Assembly (NCBI GenBank): GCA_900553925.1
Contig: USFH01000150.1
Span: 1-5,109 of the forward strand
Origin: an uncultured Clostridium sp.
GTDB lineage: Bacteria > Bacillota > Clostridia > Lachnospirales > Lachnospiraceae
Direction of reading: 5' to 3'
DNA length: 5,109 bases
The position numbers were made by a program, and so were the translations under genes. Each line of letters opens with the position of its first letter. The first letter of the stretch is position 1. This document shows positions 1-5,109 of this stretch, one piece after another. The notes below the pieces were generated by a model, which saw nothing but the letters and a program-made list of their open reading frames with translations, had not been told where the DNA came from and ran no database searches.

Positions 1-507
1 ATCCAGAGCTACTACGGACTTGTGTTCCAGAATTTTAATCTGTTTCCGCATTATTCGGTTTTGAAGAATATCGCAGATGCACCGATCCATGTGCAGAAGC
101 GTGACAAGGACGAGGTATATGCCGAGGCGAAGGAGCTGCTTCGCAAGATGAATTTAGAAGATAAGGGGGACTATTATCCATATCAGTTATCCGGCGGACA
201 GCAGCAGCGTGTGGCGATTGCCCGTGCGCTTGCGTTAAAGCCGAAGATGCTCTTCTTCGATGAGCCGACATCGGCGCTCGATCCGGAGCTGACAGCCGAG
301 ATCTTAAAGGTGTTGAAGGAGCTTGCCGCAGAGAAGATGACGATGGTGATCGTAACCCATGAGATCAGTTTCGCCCGGAGCGTATCCGACCGCGTAATCT
401 TCATGGATGGCGGCGTGATCGTCGAGGAAGGAAAGCCGGAGGATGTCATCGACAACCCGAAGACTGACCGTGCCAAGGCATTCCTCAAGAAAATGCAAGA
501 AATGTAG
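1..507 (+). CDS. Amino-acid-type ABC transporter ATP-binding protein (5' partial)
   Basis: This is the C-terminal 168 residues of an ABC ATPase that would energise uptake of polar amino acids or a similar solute at the inner face of the membrane. The reading frame is open from base 1, so the gene starts upstream; the N-terminal 75-85 residues with Walker A are missing, judging by the usual 240-250 residues of the family. Visible in order are the Q-loop (VFQNFNLFPH, bases 22-51), the ABC signature LSGGQQQR (187-210), Walker B with catalytic Glu (MLFFDEP, 247-267), the D-loop SALD directly after it, and the H-loop histidine in VIVTHE (codon 358-360). The Q-loop and the signature-to-D-loop pattern (EPTSALDPEL) are typical of the GlnQ/HisP group. 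The exact substrate cannot be told without the permease and binding protein, which should lie upstream. Nothing is broken in the visible part. The family call is secure; a symbol such as glnQ would be a guess. Confidence 0.95.
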   Translation: MQSYYGLVFQNFNLFPHYSVLKNIADAPIHVQKRDKDEVYAEAKELLRKMNLEDKGDYYPYQLSGGQQQRVAIARALALKPKMLFFDEPTSALDPELTAEILKVLKELAAEKMTMVIVTHEISFARSVSDRVIFMDGGVIVEEGKPEDVIDNPKTDRAKAFLKKMQEM

Positions 508-511
508 AGAA

Positions 512-551
512 AAATCCCCCGCAGAGCGTGTCTGCAGGGGATTTCTATTTT
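512..551. terminator. Bidirectional intrinsic terminator between convergent genes
   Basis: A strong hairpin begins five bases after the ABC ATPase stop. Arm AAATCCCC (512-519) pairs with GGGGATTT (537-544), and GCAGA (521-525) pairs with TCTGC (531-535). One C-A mismatch separates the two helices and the loop is GCGTG. On the plus strand the stem is followed by CTATTTT, and on the minus strand the same stem ends in a run of five T. It can therefore end transcription of both the ABC gene and the oppositely oriented isomerase gene. The structure was read by eye; no folding energy was computed. Confidence 0.85.
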
Positions 552-577
552 GTACGCTGTGCGTCCGTTTAAGAAGA

Positions 578-1096
578 TTACATCTTCTCCGGCTCGTCAT
601 ACTCGACACCCTTCGTGTCGACGGTAACGGTCTTGATACGCTGGTCTTCAAGCGGACGGTCCATGTAGTCGGTTGGAACATCTGCAATCTTATTCACGAT
701 ATCCAGACCATCCACGATCTTGCCGAAAGCAGCATAGCTTCCGTCGAGATGCGGACTGTTCTTGTGCATGATGAAAAACTGCGAACCGGCGGAGTTCGGC
801 ATCATGGTACGCGCCATAGAAAGGACACCCGGTTCATGCTTCAGATCATTCGCAAAACCATTCTGCGCGAACTCTCCGCGGATCGAATATCCCGGACCTC
901 CGGTACCGTTCCCGTCCGGACAGCCACCCTGGATCATAAAACCGTTGATGACACGGTGGAAGATCAATCCATCGTAAAATCCCTTCTTAATCAGAGAGAT
1001 AAAATTCTTTACTGTGTTCGGTGCGATATCCGGATACAGTTCAAATGTCATAACATCGCCGGATTCCATAGTCATTGTAACAATTGGATTTTCCAA
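578..1096 (-). CDS. Cyclophilin-type peptidyl-prolyl cis-trans isomerase
   Basis: A single-domain cyclophilin that catalyses cis-trans isomerisation of Xaa-Pro bonds during protein folding. It has no signal peptide or membrane segment, so it should be cytoplasmic. Numbering from the proposed TTG start (172 residues), the catalytic core is intact: FHRV with the active-site Arg (R48), GFMIQGG giving Phe53, Met54 and Gln56, the MART...NSAGSQFFIM block (95-110), and LDGSYAAFG (117-125). The positions matching human CypA Trp121 and His126 are His116 and Tyr121 here, substitutions common in bacterial cyclophilins and usually linked to weak cyclosporin binding. The start is debatable. An ATG at 1105-1103 would add three residues (MII) but shares its A with the Shine-Dalgarno AAAGGA. 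The TTG at 1096-1094 sits 8 bases after that site and gives an N-terminus beginning M-E-N-P-I-V, as I recall for close relatives. The gene is monocistronic, with its own promoter and terminator. PpiB is the nearest common name, but orthology is not shown. Confidence 0.95.
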   Translation of the reverse strand: MENPIVTMTMESGDVMTFELYPDIAPNTVKNFISLIKKGFYDGLIFHRVINGFMIQGGCPDGNGTGGPGYSIRGEFAQNGFANDLKHEPGVLSMARTMMPNSAGSQFFIMHKNSPHLDGSYAAFGKIVDGLDIVNKIADVPTDYMDRPLEDQRIKTVTVDTKGVEYDEPEKM

Positions 1097-1104
1097 AATT
1101 ATCA

Positions 1105-1110
1105 TCCTTT
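1105..1110 (-). promoter_or_regulatory. Start-deciding Shine-Dalgarno of the isomerase gene
   Basis: On the minus strand the sequence reads AAGAAAGGATGATAATTTTG. AAAGGA matches the anti-Shine-Dalgarno complement, and its last A is the first base of the upstream in-frame ATG. A ribosome bound there cannot also start on that ATG, while the in-frame TTG eight bases further on is at normal spacing. This is the main reason for preferring the TTG start. Confidence 0.6.
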
Positions 1111-1138
1111 CTTGTTTTTTTTCATAAAAGATGTTAGT

Positions 1139-1167
1139 ATAATACCATCATTGTAAAATTACATCAA
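1139..1167 (-). promoter_or_regulatory. Sigma-A-type promoter of the isomerase gene
   Basis: On the minus strand a -35 box TTGATG (1167-1162) and a -10 box TATTAT (1144-1139) are separated by exactly 17 bases. They match the consensus at 4/6 and 5/6 positions. Transcription would begin near 1132, giving a leader of roughly 30 bases that carries an A-rich stretch and the Shine-Dalgarno. The -35 box lies inside the inverted repeat at 1155-1179, so a protein bound there could block it. Confidence 0.6.
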
Positions 1168-1179
1168 GTATGTAATTTT
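1155..1179. repeat. Perfect AT-rich inverted repeat, candidate operator
   Basis: AAAATTACAT (1155-1164) is exactly the reverse complement of ATGTAATTTT (1170-1179), with CAAGT between them. It lies in the divergent intergenic region, over the isomerase -35 box and upstream of mltG. TGTAA half-sites occur at 1152-1156, 1171-1175 and 1191-1195, and TTACA at 1159-1163, so several arrangements of dimer sites are possible. A weak terminator on the plus strand is the alternative, because six T follow the stem. The stem is almost all A/T and there is no plus-strand gene to terminate, so an operator is the better reading. No regulator can be named. Confidence 0.5.
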
Positions 1180-1223
1180 TTAAGATGTTATGTAAACTAA
1201 AATAATAGGAAGAGGTAAAAACC

Positions 1224-2387
1224 GTGGCAAATTCAGTAATTCGAATTGTCAAGGGTGTGATATTGGTCGTAGCGATCCTTGCACTTGGCAATCTGACATA
1301 CAAACAGGTACACTCGTACTATGATGACTATATGGAGGAATATAAGGGGACAGAGTCGACACAGGGACAGGATGTGACAGTGGAGATTCCGGAAGGTGCA
1401 TCCGTGAAGCAGATTGCAAGTATTCTGAAAGAAGCAGGCCTGATCAAGTACCCGCGGGCATTCACGAAGCGTCTGCAGGATTCAGAGTACAGAGGCAAAT
1501 TGCATGGTGGTACTTACACATTGAATACCGGTATGACAACACTTGAGATGATGGCGGCGATGAGCCCGGTATATGAGGAAGATCAGCCGATCCAGCAGCT
1601 GGTTGTGCCGGAGGGATTTACAGTGGAGATGATTGCGGCACGCTGTGAGGAGCAGGGAATCTGTTCGGCAACAGAGTTTGAGAACGCGTGCAAATCAGTG
1701 ACGAAGTCGGATTTTGAATATCTGTCAGATGTTCCGGCAGGTGCGAAGGTAGAATATAAAGTACAGGGATTCCTGTTCCCGGCAACTTACGATATCTACG
1801 AGAATACAACTGCGGAGTCACTTGTGACATGGATGCTTCAGACATTTAAGAATTATTATACGCAGGATCTGCAGGATCGTGCGGCAGAGCTTGGATACAG
1901 TGCATTTGAAGTCGTGACACGGGCATCTATCGTAGAGCGTGAGGCGAAGGTAGATGAGGAACGTCCGATCATCGCAGGCGTTATCAACAACCGTCTGAAG
2001 GCGGATATGCCGCTGCAGATGTGTCCGACGGTTTTGTATCCGCTTACGGATGGTATGTATGATCAGAGTCAGGTTCTGTATGAGGATCTTGAACTCGATT
2101 CTCCATACAACACATATAAGAATACCGGACTTCCGGTTGGACCAATCTGTAATCCGGGAATTGCGTGTATTGATGCAGTGCTTTACCCGGCAGAACATAA
2201 CTATATGTACTACCACGTTGGTGACGAAGAGGCAGGAACACATATCTTCACAGAGACGTATGAAGAACATATAGATACACAGATTATCGGTGGACCGAAT
2301 GGTGTACCGGCAGATGGTGAAGGCAGCTCCACAGAGAGTGGAGATACATCCGGAGAAGATACTTCGGGCGATACAGGAACGGAATAA
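1224..2387 (+). CDS. mltG: Endolytic murein transglycosylase MltG (YceG-like)
   Basis: MltG cleaves nascent, uncrosslinked glycan strands and is thought to set their length next to the elongation machinery. The 387-residue protein starts with a short cytoplasmic stretch (VIRIVK) and one hydrophobic helix (about 11-26), so the bulk lies outside the membrane. Residues 50-110 form the LysM-like subdomain (IPEGASVKQIASILKEAGLI). The catalytic YceG part follows: VPEGFTVEMIA (128-138), GFLFPATYDIY (182-192), the active-site block ASIVERE (234-240) with the likely catalytic Glu238 by comparison with E. coli, then INNRL, PTVLYPL, DSPYNTYKNTGLPVGPI (292-308) and a C-terminal THIFTETYEEH. The E. coli Asp in LQTDPTV is Cys267 here, which I regard as a lineage variant. 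Residues 363-387 are a low-complexity tail of Gly, Ser, Thr, Asp and Glu. The GTG start has AGGAAGAGG 8 bases upstream. The gene probably leads an operon with the two following genes. Confidence 0.95.
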   Translation: MANSVIRIVKGVILVVAILALGNLTYKQVHSYYDDYMEEYKGTESTQGQDVTVEIPEGASVKQIASILKEAGLIKYPRAFTKRLQDSEYRGKLHGGTYTLNTGMTTLEMMAAMSPVYEEDQPIQQLVVPEGFTVEMIAARCEEQGICSATEFENACKSVTKSDFEYLSDVPAGAKVEYKVQGFLFPATYDIYENTTAESLVTWMLQTFKNYYTQDLQDRAAELGYSAFEVVTRASIVEREAKVDEERPIIAGVINNRLKADMPLQMCPTVLYPLTDGMYDQSQVLYEDLELDSPYNTYKNTGLPVGPICNPGIACIDAVLYPAEHNYMYYHVGDEEAGTHIFTETYEEHIDTQIIGGPNGVPADGEGSSTESGDTSGEDTSGDTGTE

Positions 2388-2407
2388 TGTAATGCAGGAG
2401 GAACAAT

Positions 2408-4216
2408 ATGAGAACGTTTAATTTTAGAGCGCGTAATATTGGCGAAGAGAAATATCTGTCCTACACAATGGGAGAAGATTGTGAGCTGGACGAAGATGTT
2501 TTGGATTATTGTCAGGATAACGCCCCGGAAGAATTGATTGAGATTATCTACGAAGAAGACGATGACTATGATTATCTGACCTATCCGATTACAGGAAAGG
2601 TGTCTTTGGAGACATACATCCAGCAGGAACATGATTGTGAAAGTGTGCTTTTGATCCTTCGGAATGTAGCACAGGAGATGATTTCTCTGAAGGAACAGGC
2701 AATCCCGCTTTCTTACGTGCTGTTGAATCGTGGATTCATCTACGTGGATGCGGAGAAGAAGACGGTACAGTTTTTGTGCCTGCCAATCGAGAGCAAGGGT
2801 GCGCTTTCTGTTGAATTCAAGAGCTTTATCCGACAGCTTCTTGCGAATATGAAGTATGATGTGGAAGAAGACCTGGACTATGTCGGAAAGCTGCTTACGT
2901 ATATCAATGGAGATAACTTCAACCTGCGTGGATTGATCGGACTTGCAGAGGCATTGATGGAAGAGGAAGGAATCAGCTTCGAGGAGGCTGGTGCTATCGA
3001 TGCAGATGGGGTAGAGGTTGTAAGTGCAGAGGAAGAGGCTCCTGCAGAGAATATCGGAGACATCATGAACAGCCTGCAGACGGAGGACGATACACCACTC
3101 CCTGAGATCGGCGATGATGAGGAAGAGGAAGCAGAAGAAGAGAACGATACACCGGCAGATGAGGAGCTTGACAGTATCCTCCCGGCAGGTATGCAGGCAC
3201 AGGAAGAAGCAGTAACGCCGGAACCGGAGGCGGTTGAAGCGTCGGAATCAGAAGCAGTTGAAGCATCGGAACCGGAGGTGGTTGAAGCACAGGAACCGGA
3301 AGCAGAGCGGGTACCACAGGTGGAAGAACCTGCAGTAAAGGTAGAAGCTCCGGTTGAGGAGCAACCGAAGGTCTCTCTGGAGACAGCGTCTATTCTGTCG
3401 CAGGTGAAGCCGGAAGAGAAAGAAGAAAACAGCGGGGAGAAGCTTCAGCTTAAGACAAGCAAGAAGGAGTCCGATATCAATCTGATCAAGGACCGTATTA
3501 AGGAACTGGTTGGTGAAGTACCATCGGCGAAGCCTTCTATGGCACCGAAGAAGAATATCCAGACATTGGAGGATCTTGATAACTTCCTGGACAGCAAGCC
3601 ACCGGTTGTAAAACGGAACACAGTTAAGGTAAACCGCGCAGCAATCATCCAGCAGACGGAGGCTGAGCTTGAGGCAGCAGAAGCGGAAGCTGCAGAGGCA
3701 GAAGCAACAGAGACAAAGGAAGCGGAAGAGACTGCCACAACCGGACAGACGGAGAATATTAAGGTACCTGTGATCGAAGATATCTACGATGACATGAACA
3801 TCGAGAAGACGGACGAAGACAAGAAGCCGAAGAGTACATCAATCCTGAACAAATCTGTGACAGAGCTTGTGAAGGATGCGGTTGGCGCGGTCAGCGCAGC
3901 AACTGTGAATGCACCGAAGGCATTACCATATCTGATCCGTGTCAGCACAGAGGAACGTATCATGCTGAACAAGGCAGTGTTCAAGATTGGAAAGGCAACG
4001 AGAGGTGTCGATTATACAGTTGGCGGAAATGGTGCAATCAGCCGTCAGCATGCATTTATCATCCAGAAGGATGGCGTATGCTATATCAAGGATAACAAGT
4101 CGACAAATCATACATATGTGAACGGCAAACGTGTAGAGGATGGCGTGGAAGAAATCCTGACACACGATTCGATTGTCCGGCTTGGCGATGAAGAATTCAC
4201 ATTTAAGATCCGCTAA
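2408..4216 (+). CDS. DUF6382-like / acidic linker / C-terminal FHA domain protein
   Basis: A 602-residue soluble protein with no signal peptide or membrane helix. Residues 1-190 form a globular domain that resembles DUF6382, the family usually found ahead of FHA domains in Firmicutes; this match is from memory. It includes YPITGKVSLETYI (59-71), a long helix (78-95), GFIYVDAEKKTVQFLCLPI (109-127) and a helical end (134-185). Residues 190-505 are a very acidic, low-complexity linker with an 8-residue repeat (273-300) and an Ala/Glu stretch (417-443). Between them are two more conserved-looking segments, near 352-396 and 474-492. Residues 507-602 are an FHA domain: FKIGK (526-530), SRQH (545-548), DNKSTNHTYVNGK (562-574) and LGDEEFTF. 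FHA domains read phosphothreonine, and the Ser-Arg and Asn residues that contact phosphate are present. AGGAGG lies 6 bases before the ATG and 20 bases after mltG, so co-expression is likely. The cellular role is unknown. Confidence 0.9.
   Translation: MRTFNFRARNIGEEKYLSYTMGEDCELDEDVLDYCQDNAPEELIEIIYEEDDDYDYLTYPITGKVSLETYIQQEHDCESVLLILRNVAQEMISLKEQAIPLSYVLLNRGFIYVDAEKKTVQFLCLPIESKGALSVEFKSFIRQLLANMKYDVEEDLDYVGKLLTYINGDNFNLRGLIGLAEALMEEEGISFEEAGAIDADGVEVVSAEEEAPAENIGDIMNSLQTEDDTPLPEIGDDEEEEAEEENDTPADEELDSILPAGMQAQEEAVTPEPEAVEASESEAVEASEPEVVEAQEPEAERVPQVEEPAVKVEAPVEEQPKVSLETASILSQVKPEEKEENSGEKLQLKTSKKESDINLIKDRIKELVGEVPSAKPSMAPKKNIQTLEDLDNFLDSKPPVVKRNTVKVNRAAIIQQTEAELEAAEAEAAEAEATETKEAEETATTGQTENIKVPVIEDIYDDMNIEKTDEDKKPKSTSILNKSVTELVKDAVGAVSAATVNAPKALPYLIRVSTEERIMLNKAVFKIGKATRGVDYTVGGNGAISRQHAFIIQKDGVCYIKDNKSTNHTYVNGKRVEDGVEEILTHDSIVRLGDEEFTFKIR
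3224..3307 (+). repeat. 24-bp coding repeat (acidic PEAVEASE units)
   Basis: Three and a half in-frame 24-base units encode PEAVEASE, SEAVEASE, PEVVEAQE and PEAE inside the acidic linker of the FHA protein. The copies differ at several bases, so this is an old or drifting repeat. It probably acts as a spacer; copy number may vary between strains. Confidence 0.75.
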
Positions 4217-4251
4217 ACAGAGTCCGGACAGGATATAAGGTTGGTTGCATA

Positions 4252-4273
4252 TTATATAGGAGTTATATAGGAG
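4252..4273 (+). repeat. Tandem 11-bp duplication carrying the Shine-Dalgarno
   Basis: TTATATAGGAG occurs twice back to back (4252-4262 and 4263-4273). Each copy contains AGGAG. The second copy, extended to AGGAGGG (4269-4275), is 6 bases from the ATG at 4282 and is the working ribosome binding site. The first is 19 bases from the ATG, too far to start there directly. Confidence 0.85.
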
Positions 4274-4281
4274 GGTAGCAA

Positions 4282-5109
4282 ATGAAGGGGTTAGAGTTGA
4301 ATGTTACAAAGCAGAATGGAATGACATTGGTGGAGTATCGCCTTGGAACGGCAGATGTATATGATGACAGAGTTGCAGACAAGGTTGCTCCGCTCGGCAA
4401 TATCGTTCCTTTTCAGTATAAGGATGAGGATGGCAAGCGAAGTGTTATTTCTTATGTGCATAAGGATAATTCTTTGGAGATGATGCTGAAGCAGACATTG
4501 AAGAAGGCAGATGTACTTGCAATCCTGAAAGGACTTTTGTGTGCGTTCGAGGTAGGAGCTGCAGGTGTTCAGATCTGTTATCTTGTTCGTGATACCAATT
4601 ATATTTATGTAGATCCGGAGAGTCTTGCGGTAAAGTGCCTAATGGTACCGGTGAAGCAGGATCCGCTCGGACAATCAGATATCCCGGATTTCTTCCGGAA
4701 TATTGTATCCCGTATGCGCTTCGATGAGGCGGATAGAGATAATTATGTAGCCAGAATTCTGACATTGATCAATGAAGATCGTTATTCCAATATGAAATTA
4801 CGTGAGCTGGTGGATGTGGAGATGGAGAAGATGAACCTTCTCTATACACGCGATGAAGGAATCAAGAAAGATACATCAGCAATTCCGGAGACCCCGAATA
4901 AAGAAATCAAAGTGAATAGAGTTGGCGTGATGAACAATATGCGTCCACAGGGTCAGCCAATGCCACCGATGGGAGGACAGCCGATGCCGCCGATGGGAGG
5001 ACAGCCGATGCCGCCAATGGGACAGCCAATGCCGCCGATGGGAGGACAGCCGATGCCACAGGGAATGCCGGTACCGCCGATGGGACAGGCACCACAGATG
5101 CCAAAGCCG
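4282..5109 (+). CDS. Second DUF6382-like protein with Pro/Met/Gly repeat linker (3' partial)
   Basis: The frame is open from ATG 4282 to the window end (276 residues, no stop), so the gene continues. Residues 1-185 look like a diverged paralogue of the N-terminal domain of the preceding FHA protein. Blocks in matching order are SYVHKDNSLEMML (57-69), a helix (76-90), YIYVDPESLAVKCLMVPV (107-124), DFFRNIVSRMRFD (136-148), NYVARILTLINED (154-166) and MKLRELVDVEMEKM (171-184). Compare FIYVD, FLCLPI, FKSFIRQLL, DYVGKLLTYING and NLRGLIGLAEALM in the neighbour. There is no signal peptide or membrane helix so far. Residues 185-224 are a polar linker; from 225 on it becomes repeats of QPMPPMGG. By analogy an FHA, zinc-ribbon or membrane segment may follow, but the sequence does not show it. 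The ribosome binding site is the duplicated AGGAGGG. The 65-bp gap and same strand suggest operon membership; an internal promoter is not excluded. Function unknown. Confidence 0.88.
   Translation, partial: MKGLELNVTKQNGMTLVEYRLGTADVYDDRVADKVAPLGNIVPFQYKDEDGKRSVISYVHKDNSLEMMLKQTLKKADVLAILKGLLCAFEVGAAGVQICYLVRDTNYIYVDPESLAVKCLMVPVKQDPLGQSDIPDFFRNIVSRMRFDEADRDNYVARILTLINEDRYSNMKLRELVDVEMEKMNLLYTRDEGIKKDTSAIPETPNKEIKVNRVGVMNNMRPQGQPMPPMGGQPMPPMGGQPMPPMGQPMPPMGGQPMPQGMPVPPMGQAPQMPKP
4954..5046 (+). repeat. 24-bp coding repeat (QPMPPMGG units)
   Basis: Four tandem in-frame units encode QPMPPMGG, QPMPPMGG, QPMPPMG and QPMPPMGG; the third lacks one Gly codon (21 instead of 24 bases). A degenerate continuation rich in Pro, Met, Gly and Gln runs to the window end. 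The units are nearly identical at DNA level, which points to recent slippage or recombination, unlike the more diverged acidic repeat in the upstream gene. The encoded stretch should be an extended, flexible linker. Confidence 0.85.

Noticed and set aside
1103..1125. A 7-codon minus-strand leader ORF (MKKNKKG) whose TGA overlaps the isomerase ATG
   Set aside because: It has no Shine-Dalgarno of its own and consists mainly of an A-run in the leader; chance explains it.
443..1156. A 237-codon plus-strand open frame antisense to the isomerase gene
   Set aside because: It covers the terminator and the whole cyclophilin gene on the opposite strand, has no family-like content, and is explained as a shadow of the real coding frame.
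1155..1181. The inverted repeat followed by six T as an intrinsic terminator
   Set aside because: The stem is nearly all A/T and there is no upstream plus-strand gene to terminate, since the neighbour is convergent and already has a strong terminator; an operator fits better.
1170..1203. A sigma-A promoter for mltG (for example -10 TAAACT at 1193 or TAAAAT at 1198)
   Set aside because: No acceptable -35 box lies at 16-18 bases, and the TAAAAT option would start transcription inside the Shine-Dalgarno.
2408..2500. FHA protein as a phospho-reader of MltG itself
   Set aside because: MltG has only about ten cytoplasmic residues with one serine and no threonine, so it offers no phosphothreonine inside the cell.
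4225..4255. An internal promoter before the third operon gene (TATTAT at 4250-4255)
   Set aside because: The nearest -35-like CGGACA is 19 bases away and matches only partly; operon read-through is sufficient.

Overview
The window looks like chromosomal DNA from a low-to-moderate GC anaerobic Firmicute, most likely Clostridia and plausibly Lachnospiraceae. The pointers are strong AGGAGG-type ribosome binding sites, GTG and probable TTG starts, and the style of the MltG, cyclophilin and FHA proteins. No database search was possible, so the taxon is an inference. I see no mobile element, CRISPR array, tRNA or rRNA.

Left part (1-1105): the 3' two thirds of an amino-acid-type ABC transporter ATPase (plus strand) converges on a cytoplasmic cyclophilin-type peptidyl-prolyl isomerase (minus strand). 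A GC-rich hairpin that can work in both directions separates them. Both are ordinary housekeeping genes. The isomerase has an awkward start: the annotatable ATG overlaps its own Shine-Dalgarno, and a TTG nine bases downstream is better placed.

Middle (1106-1223): a 118-bp divergent intergenic region. It holds a sigma-A-like promoter for the isomerase and a perfect 10+10 bp AT-rich inverted repeat lying over the -35 box. TGTAA half-sites recur around it. I could not find a convincing promoter for mltG.

Right part (1224-5109): three plus-strand genes that read as one operon. First is mltG, a membrane-anchored endolytic murein transglycosylase with a low-complexity acidic tail. After 20 bp comes a 602-residue soluble protein: an N-terminal globular domain resembling DUF6382, a roughly 310-residue acidic disordered linker, and a C-terminal FHA domain. 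After 65 bp, with a duplicated Shine-Dalgarno, comes a third gene that is cut by the window edge. Its first 185 residues are a diverged copy of the same N-terminal domain, followed by a Pro/Met/Gly repeat linker.

The pair of paralogous N-terminal domains is the most interesting content. Their pattern recalls the C-lobe of a protein kinase that has lost its catalytic residues, as in the pseudokinase-like cytoplasmic domain of EssB/YukC. Joined to a phosphothreonine-reading FHA domain and placed behind a peptidoglycan-cutting enzyme, they suggest a signalling or scaffolding module for a cell-envelope or secretion machine. That reading is an inference.
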